64,000 nt of DNA, taken from Phallusia mammillata. Taxonomy: Eukaryota > Chordata > Ascidiacea > Phlebobranchia > Ascidiidae. The DNA is taken from positions 1-64,000 of the forward strand of contig QLIY01000353.1 in NCBI GenBank assembly GCA_003260075.1. The letters are read 5' to 3'. Made by a program: the position numbers and the translations under genes. How positions within the stretch are numbered: position 1 is the first letter of the stretch; every line of letters starts with the position of its first letter. The notes below the pieces were generated by a model, which did no database searches, had not been told where the DNA came from, and saw only the letters and a program-made list of their open reading frames with translations. This document shows positions 58,601 to 64,000 of the stretch, piece by piece.

Positions 58601-61600
58601 CTGTATGAAGGCAAAAAAAGAAATACATTCACTAACATGTCTTCAACCAAGTTGTTGGAAACTTTGGAAGACTAAGTATAAGGGTTAAATATTGTGAATT
58701 GAAAAATTTATCGAGCTGAACATTTGTACTGCGGCTCATAAATGAAGAAGTTGAAGGCGACAAAAGTCTAAAGAATGCTTCTACATTCACTTTGTAAACC
58801 AATTCAGTTCAGAGCATAAACTTAATAAAAGGATTAAGGACTTATTTCAAAATACGATGCTCGATTGTGTGCCATTGGCTGCTCATAAACACTATTGCCT
58901 GTTTTTTGGCGAAAAGTAGTAGGCATCAAAGGCAAAAAATGAGGTCGGGGAACAGTACCACTTGAATTGGGTGTTGTATCACTTAATACAGGTTTTGCCA
59001 CACTGGGACTTGATTTTTCCAAAACTGGTGATTTGGTCACTGTTTGACCCAAAGGAATGCAATATTGTCCTCTTATCACAAAATCATCTGCACCTAAAGT
59101 AGCTTCACTTTGTGGTGAACTTGTGTGTGTCGATATGTCCTGAACTTCTATATATTCATCTTTTTCAGTTATGCTTCTGTGTCCATACTGGCTTTCCCCT
59201 CTCAAAACCTGCTTAATCTCACTGTAGATTCGTTCATTGGTTTGGGCGGAAGAATAGCTGTTTTGTTCTTCATCATACTTTATACTGTAGTAGATGTGTC
59301 GAATAGACAGACTCTCAACATTGCTGATAGGTGGTGCATGGACGCTTCTCTGAATTGGCCGTCGTATGCGCCGTAAGGTTTGCCTCCTCCATTCAGAAAC
59401 TCCTGAGCCTTGACTTTGCTCCTGGTTGTTTTCATTCCTCATTTTTTTTTGCAAATCCATCCCTCGCATTCTTTTTACTCTATATATCATAATGATTGTA
59501 AGGATTAAGCCGATAAGAACAATTGCAGAAACAACAGTTATAATGACTATGGTTTGAATTGAAATGTGGTTTTCTTCTTCCGCAAAGCCACAGAGAACTT
59601 TTAAGTCATGCAAACTTGTGCATGTACACTCGCTGCTTACTGTGCACATGGTACCAGCCTGACCTATAACCTTTGCCACATAATGACCTTCCACCTCTTG
59701 GCAGACCAGTCTTGCTCTGCTTTGTTCCAATACAAGACTTTTCCATGCTGGACATGATGAGTTACCTGGATTGTTTCGGGTATCGACAACAAATGAAGCA
59801 TTACTGACAAACGCTTGTGGAGTGGTTACTCTGTTATGGGATATATTCACTAACTGCAAATACACCATGTTAATAAGCAGGTTGTCATCCATTTTGTGTA
59901 TCTTATTGTGTGAAAAATCCAATACATTGACTCTACCCAGTCCAGAAAGCTGGTTGTTATATACACTTGTGCTCAAGACTTGCAAATTGTTGTGGGAGAG
60001 GTCCAAAGTTTTAAGCAGCAATAGATTATTAAAGCAGCCAGACTCCAAAAATGATATTCTATTGTGACTCAGGTTTATCTTTGTAAGGTGTGGAGTATTT
60101 GTGAATGCACTGTTAGCCACTGAAGGAATCATATTCATGCTGAGATCGAGTTTTTTCAATAAGGTCAAAGACTTGAAATTCATCCCTCTCAACTCATGAA
60201 ATATTCGATTGTTGTGTAGGGAAAGCCGTCGCAGTGAGTGTAGCATTTCAAATGGTCCAAAAGTATCATTTTGTGGACTGACTAATTCTGTAATCCAGTT
60301 GTTGTCCAAAGTAAGATCTTCTAGGTGACAAGCAAGAAATAACAGCATGCTGTGTATTTCACTGATCACGTTATTTGAAAGATCAATACTTGTAATGCTC
60401 ATAAAGGGACTGTTTTCACAATCTCCTGAGTTTAATATTGATGCCACATATTCTCCATTGGTGATTTCCAGTCTAGTTATTCTGCAAATATGCAATATGT
60501 CAACTTAGGTTTGGAAAAATTTCAACTATAATGTGAAAACTTTATCACAGCGAACCAAAGAAATAAGCACTTAATCGCAAACAAAGTTAACATAACTTTT
60601 TATAGAGGGAGTCATGCTATAGACCAGGGGTGGGCAACCTTTGTTACTGTAGGGCCAATTATAAATGTCAAAATTGGATCGAGGGCCACACATGTTCATC
60701 ACACAAAGTGATTTTGCTTTGTTTCGTACCAAAAAAACTTAACTACAAGTATAATTTGTATTTGATTCTAGCCACATTTTGCCAGAACGCTGAAACCTAG
60801 CATCAGACGCATTAATCCGCTCAAAAATATGTAATAATTGGACTCGTTTGCCAGTACTTTGCCAGTAAAATCCAAGCGTCACTGTGGGCCGCACAAGCTT
60901 TAATGAAGGGCCGCAGGCCGCAGGTTGCCCATCCCTGCTATAGACTTACTTGTTGAATGCCATTGTGAAGCCTTTGGTATCCCTTGGTACATTGCTAGGA
61001 ATATCAAATAAGTCAGCATTATTGCAGTTAACAAGTTGCCCAGCACAGACACATTTGCTTGGACAAGCACTTATAAATATTGTGCAGTGTAGAAGATTTA
61101 CCAGGATAAGAACACTAAATTTTATTCCAGACATTCTCAACCTGTACAGCTTACTAACGGAAAATAAATTGGTGAAAATTACACTGCACAATATCCAAAA
61201 ATCATAATTTTCTGCAATAAATTCCCTATTCAAAAGACTTTTGGGCATTTGCCTTTAGCTAATGGCTTGATAAGAACCAAAAGTACTGCTACCTTTGTTC
61301 TGATGATAAGATCAGGAGTATTTTGGTAGCCCTGTGTGTGTGAATAATCCATTCCATTTCAATCCTTCCTTTCCTCCTGTCAAGCAAAGTTCAGACATAA
61401 TGAACAAACTAAGAATTTGTCATGCACCTTGTGATGTAATTTGACGTCAATACACCCAGCTTTCTTCAATAAGCATTATTCATCATAAGAAATTGTCGAC
61501 GATAATTGAGTTCCCTTTTATGTCTTAGAGTGAATTACTTACCAAAAACCTTATTTAATGAACCTGTAATACAAAATATGAGTTTTCCTGTAAGTTTCCA

Positions 61601-63601
61601 TTCTAAGTTTGAATCTTCCAAATTCTGTGTTGTTTTTTTAGATTTTTTTACCACGGTTTATTCAAAATTCCAAAAAATATCCAATGATGTTTTAAGATTT
61701 ATTTTTTTGTTTTAGATCAAATCCTCAACATCACGATGCCATTGTGCAAGTGTTGTGGTCTGGGGTGATGCATGAGTCACCTCTTGTAAGAGCAGCTTCG
61801 GCACAACTTAGCATTGTGATGACAACTGCTGATGTAAAAGCTCATGTTTTGTCATCGCGGATACTACCAGCACTTATTACATTGTCAACAGATGAAACCA
61901 TGTTAGTTAATCTATGCCTTTGAATAAACTGTAAATTGATAATAGCTGGTTGTATATTTATTTTAGCTGAAAAAAAAACTACATTTATTTGCACATGGTT
62001 AAAAATGCTGATATTTGAAGTTTGAACTAGCTTTGGTAAAAAATAAAAATATAATTTTGAATTTACAGAGAAGTTCGAGTGGCAACAATTCCTGCTTTTG
62101 CATCAGTGGTTGAAAATCCTTCAGTAACAGCCGATGCTGTTGAGCGTGTCATAACCCAAATGATTGATGTAGTATCAGCAAGTACCAGTGGTTACCATGA
62201 GCACTCACATGACGGCACACTGCTTGGATTGCACTCGGTGCAACTTCAACTTGTAACAACTGCTTGTAAAATTGCCCCAACTGCTCATCCCAAATTCAGG
62301 GATGAATGTAAGACAAACATTGTTTGTTTTTAAATGTTAAAGGAATAATTTGAAATTTTGTTTGTTGTCCTACAGTTCTCTTGCCCCATCTTGTGGTAAT
62401 TGCAGCCAGCAACAGCCAGCAGAAAGATCGCTCAAAACGATCTGAAATTGCCCTTTTGCTGCTTGAGACATACACCAACCTTTCATGCTGCTGTATCCTT
62501 TCAAATACATGCTTTAGGTTGTCGGCTTTTGTTATTTTTAAGTAAAAACAATTTAAACAAATCAAGGAAGATTTAAACTTGTTTCTCTTTTTGGTAAACG
62601 TTTTTGGTGCATGGTAGGTATTAATCAGGTAACTTGCACAATTAATGTGTAGAAGTTGGCAAATTGTCTGTTATATTTATATCACTTTAAAATATATTGT
62701 ACTTGACTTCACGATCAAAGTCATACCAACAAATTTGCTGCATGGATCATTCTTACCAGCTCTTAAGTGTCTGCTTTTGGATATTGAAACCATGCATCCA
62801 GAACGTTCTGTAAGTTTGCAGTTTTACATATCTGTATATATCGCAACAAACAACACGTTTTGTTGTCCAGAATGAAGTGTCATCATTGCTTAATGAGGTG
62901 GAACAAAAACTTGAAAGGGGTAGCATTGTTTCTGAGGGCAGGTAATTAACACATCTGTAAATTATTTCATGTTTGTTGTTGTCCTTGTACTTATGTTGTC
63001 GTCCACTTGCATGCAGTGTTGATTCTGCAAGCCATAAACAAACCAAGAAAAAATTTACGAGGCTCTTTTAAGTCTTGCTATTTCATGAAGATTGCACTTG
63101 ATGTTGTAAGTATATGTAATATGAATTTGTACAGCACCAAGTTTTAAGTTTGTCATTCAAGTTTTGTTTTCCAACTCAATGTGTATGTTTTGATTATGCA
63201 CTAAATTCAAGTGGTAACTTTGTATTAAAGTTGTCAGTATATTTACTGGAGTGTAATTTTAGAGTCTGGGTACATGTGTAAAAATATTGGGTACCCTTGA
63301 TTTAGTTACAAATAACCTATTATTTATAGATTTTGCATGCTGTTGTTGTTGCTGTTCTTGGGTATTTAAATAGTCACAAAAATAATTTGGATGCATCTAA
63401 ACTCATATATTTCTAACTTTTTTGTATACTTATTATAGCCCGAGAATGTTCCATCGTGGCTCTGGCAGCATTGGAGGTTTGCCGCTAGGCCAAGTTGTAA
63501 CATCTGGTGCTGATGATGCTCGCAAAAAGATACTAACCACATGGGACCAAATTAAGTTTAAAGCTCCTCCTAGCCCAACTATGTTTCGTTGGAAAAAGTA
63601 G
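49827..63601 (+). CDS. RELCH: RELCH: LisH, coiled-coil and HEAT-repeat Rab11-binding protein (about 23 exons, 1125 aa)
   Basis: Vertebrate RELCH (KIAA1468) binds RAB11 and moves cholesterol from recycling endosomes to the trans-Golgi. Exons: 49827-50103, 50238-50324, 50563-50634, 50693-50895, 50961-51110, 51299-51405, 51469-51690, 51781-51859, 51927-52135, 53087-53249, 53823-53963, 54034-54204, 54272-54401, 54481-54655, 57649-57772, 57843-57944, 58018-58118, 61716-61901, 62069-62307, 62376-62492, 62721-62809, 62871-62941, 63439-63601. Landmarks: STFDSLDITRFSDDG, the coiled coil VLEFELRKAKDTIKSLRANL, a LisH-like KPLEIRAINHLVNEYLTDHQ, then HEAT-type repeats including VRVATIPAFASVVEN. Exon 14 is partly duplicated at 55256-55341 beside an assembly gap. 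Intron 17 contains an LRR gene on the other strand. An alternative last exon (63017-63073) is phase-compatible. Confidence 0.9.
52552..52620. repeat. 69-base poly-C run, probable gap filler
   Basis: A pure C run in RELCH intron 9. Similar words (ttatgccattt) occur on both sides, a short version of the duplication pattern at the other joints. Confidence 0.55.
53371..53694. mobile_element. hAT-type MITE, 8-bp TSD ccatagag
   Basis: Termini CAGGGGTGCCCAACC and GGTTGGGCACCCCTG are perfect inverted repeats, flanked by ccatagag on both sides (53363-53370, 53695-53702). Internal gatcgac blocks are also inverted. It lies in RELCH intron 10. Confidence 0.94.
54762..55091. repeat. 157-bp tandem repeat, two copies plus a partial third
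   Basis: The word cggatttgttcccacg starts at 54762, 54919 and 55075, so the period is 156-157 bp. The intervening units share long blocks (acacattatagatattgg, gatggtccatg, gttcacccacagcccc). Diverged relatives with the same word order occur at about 56390-56705. All lie in RELCH intron 14. Confidence 0.8.
55246..55341. repeat. G10 junction followed by a second copy of the RELCH exon 14 start
   Basis: Ten G (55246-55255) precede a near-copy of 54434-54519: the end of intron 13, its acceptor and the first 39 bases of exon 14, stopping at an ambiguous base (55342). It cannot be a functional exon as it stands and is best read as a fragment of the other haplotype. Confidence 0.75.
55821..55988. 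other. Assembly gap of 168 N
   Basis: Unsequenced gap in RELCH intron 14. Sequence on its right side (about 56001-56065) recurs at 57358-57423 with few differences, so this neighbourhood probably also contains unmerged allelic pieces. Confidence 0.95.
57442..57668. repeat. Haplotype duplication across a G-run junction at RELCH exon 15
   Basis: The sequence leading into RELCH exon 15 occurs at 57442-57533 and again at 57546-57668, with 11 G at 57534-57544. The first copy lacks about 29 bases present in the second and stops 20 bases into the exon. Only the second copy continues into an intact exon. Confidence 0.75.
58834..61134 (-). CDS. Leucine-rich-repeat single-pass membrane protein nested in RELCH (2 exons, 610 aa)
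   Basis: Exons 60950-61134 and 58834-60481. From the Met at 61134 there is a clean signal peptide (KFSVLILVNLLHCTIFISA), an LRRNT (CPSKCVCAGQLVNC), then about seven LRRs (HSLRRLSLHNNRI, LKKLDLSMNMI, LTKINLSHNRI, LKTLDLSHNNL). A Cys-containing LRRCT-like cap follows, then one TM (IVIITVVSAIVLIGLILTII) and a cytoplasmic tail of about 220 residues. The tail has several YxxI/V motifs (YSEI, YIEV, YFEI) that could bind SH2 or adaptor proteins. An in-frame Met 38 codons upstream would spoil the signal peptide. It is a cell-surface receptor or adhesion molecule of unknown ligand; I cannot place it in a named LRR family. Its only intron holds a hAT MITE. Confidence 0.88.
60625..60937. mobile_element. 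hAT-type MITE, 8-bp TSD ctatagac
   Basis: Termini CAGGGGTGGGCAACCT and AGGTTGCCCATCCCTG are inverted repeats with one mismatch, flanked by perfect ctatagac copies (60617-60624, 60938-60945). It lies in the intron of the LRR gene, and thus also within RELCH intron 17. Confidence 0.94.
63017..63073 (+). CDS. RELCH: Possible alternative terminal exon of RELCH
   Basis: Acceptor atgcag at 63011-63016. Joined to the exon ending 62941 it reads SVDSASHKQTKKKFTRLF then stop. Exon 63439-63601 joins the same donor in the same phase and gives a longer, basic end (TMFRWKK). The sequence alone does not decide between the two. Confidence 0.4.
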
Positions 63602-64000
63602 TTCTGGTGCTTGTAAACGTTTTTCTTCAGTGAAGACTTGTATCCCAATGTTCAACATGTTTTAAGAGCCATAAAGATAATGTGCAGTTTCTCTGTATTT
63701 TGCTTTGGATATAATTATGTGTAATAGTTTTGTGGTGTGGTCTTTCAAAACCTTATTATACTGTAGAACATTCCATGATTTATATTAAGTATAGTTTAGT
63801 AAAATACTTTAATATGGACGGTTACTAGACTGGAAGCATAGTGTTCAATTGTGGAGATTGTTGCATAATATTTTTATATTTTGACCAATGGTTGTTACTG
63901 AATATGCTGTAAATTCCAGGGAAACATTTAGCAAACCTGTATTATTGTGTGCAGTCAACTATGCACTTTTTTGTTGTGGCTTTTATTTGCACCGATCTGC
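63602..64000. other. 3' flank of RELCH
   Basis: Probable 3' UTR and downstream sequence. No further gene is seen before the window ends. Confidence 0.4.

Noticed and set aside
1..64000. CRISPR arrays, operons, rRNA or tRNA genes
   Set aside because: The genes are intron-containing animal genes. No spaced identical repeats, cloverleaf candidates or rRNA segments were noticed by eye; a tRNAscan/Rfam search would be decisive for small RNAs.

Overview
The window is animal nuclear DNA, AT-rich, with short GT-AG introns of about 60 bp to a few kb, many small DNA-transposon relics and dense genes. The gene set (SLCO, NDC1, GCDH, KLHL18, RELCH, adhesion GPCR), compact introns and signs of very high heterozygosity fit an invertebrate chordate, most likely an ascidian such as Ciona. 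The species is inferred, not proven. Gene models below were assembled by eye from splice sites, reading phase and remembered family sequences. Every multi-exon model closes in frame; no cDNA was available.

0.5-23.5 kb: four SLCO/OATP organic-anion transporter genes (A-D) in head-to-tail tandem on the + strand. Each has 13 coding exons with the same intron phases, an OATP signature, a Cys-rich Kazal-like loop and a C-terminal PDZ-ligand-like tail. All four carry an HNF1-like spaced palindrome 154-174 bp upstream of the ATG.

24.7-34.8 kb: NDC1 (transmembrane nucleoporin, 16 exons, +). Its 5.3-kb intron 8 contains an entire adhesion GPCR gene (15 exons, -). 35.7-38.5 kb: an unrecognised 565-aa gene (+). 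40.1-42.1 kb: glutaryl-CoA dehydrogenase (+). 44.4-45.0 kb: a UQCRB-like complex III subunit with a long C-terminal tail (+). 46.2-48.0 kb: KLHL18 with an uninterrupted CDS (-).

49.8-63.6 kb: RELCH (LisH/coiled-coil/HEAT, +), whose 3.6-kb intron 17 contains a leucine-rich-repeat receptor gene on the opposite strand.

Assembly structure matters here. Runs of C (or G), mostly about 10 bases long, sit between two slightly different direct copies of 50-250 bp. They look like gap filler between unmerged haplotype contigs, not biological tandem duplications. Some duplicate exon fragments of the adhesion GPCR and RELCH. At least ten hAT-like or other MITEs are present, six or seven with clear 8-bp target-site duplications.
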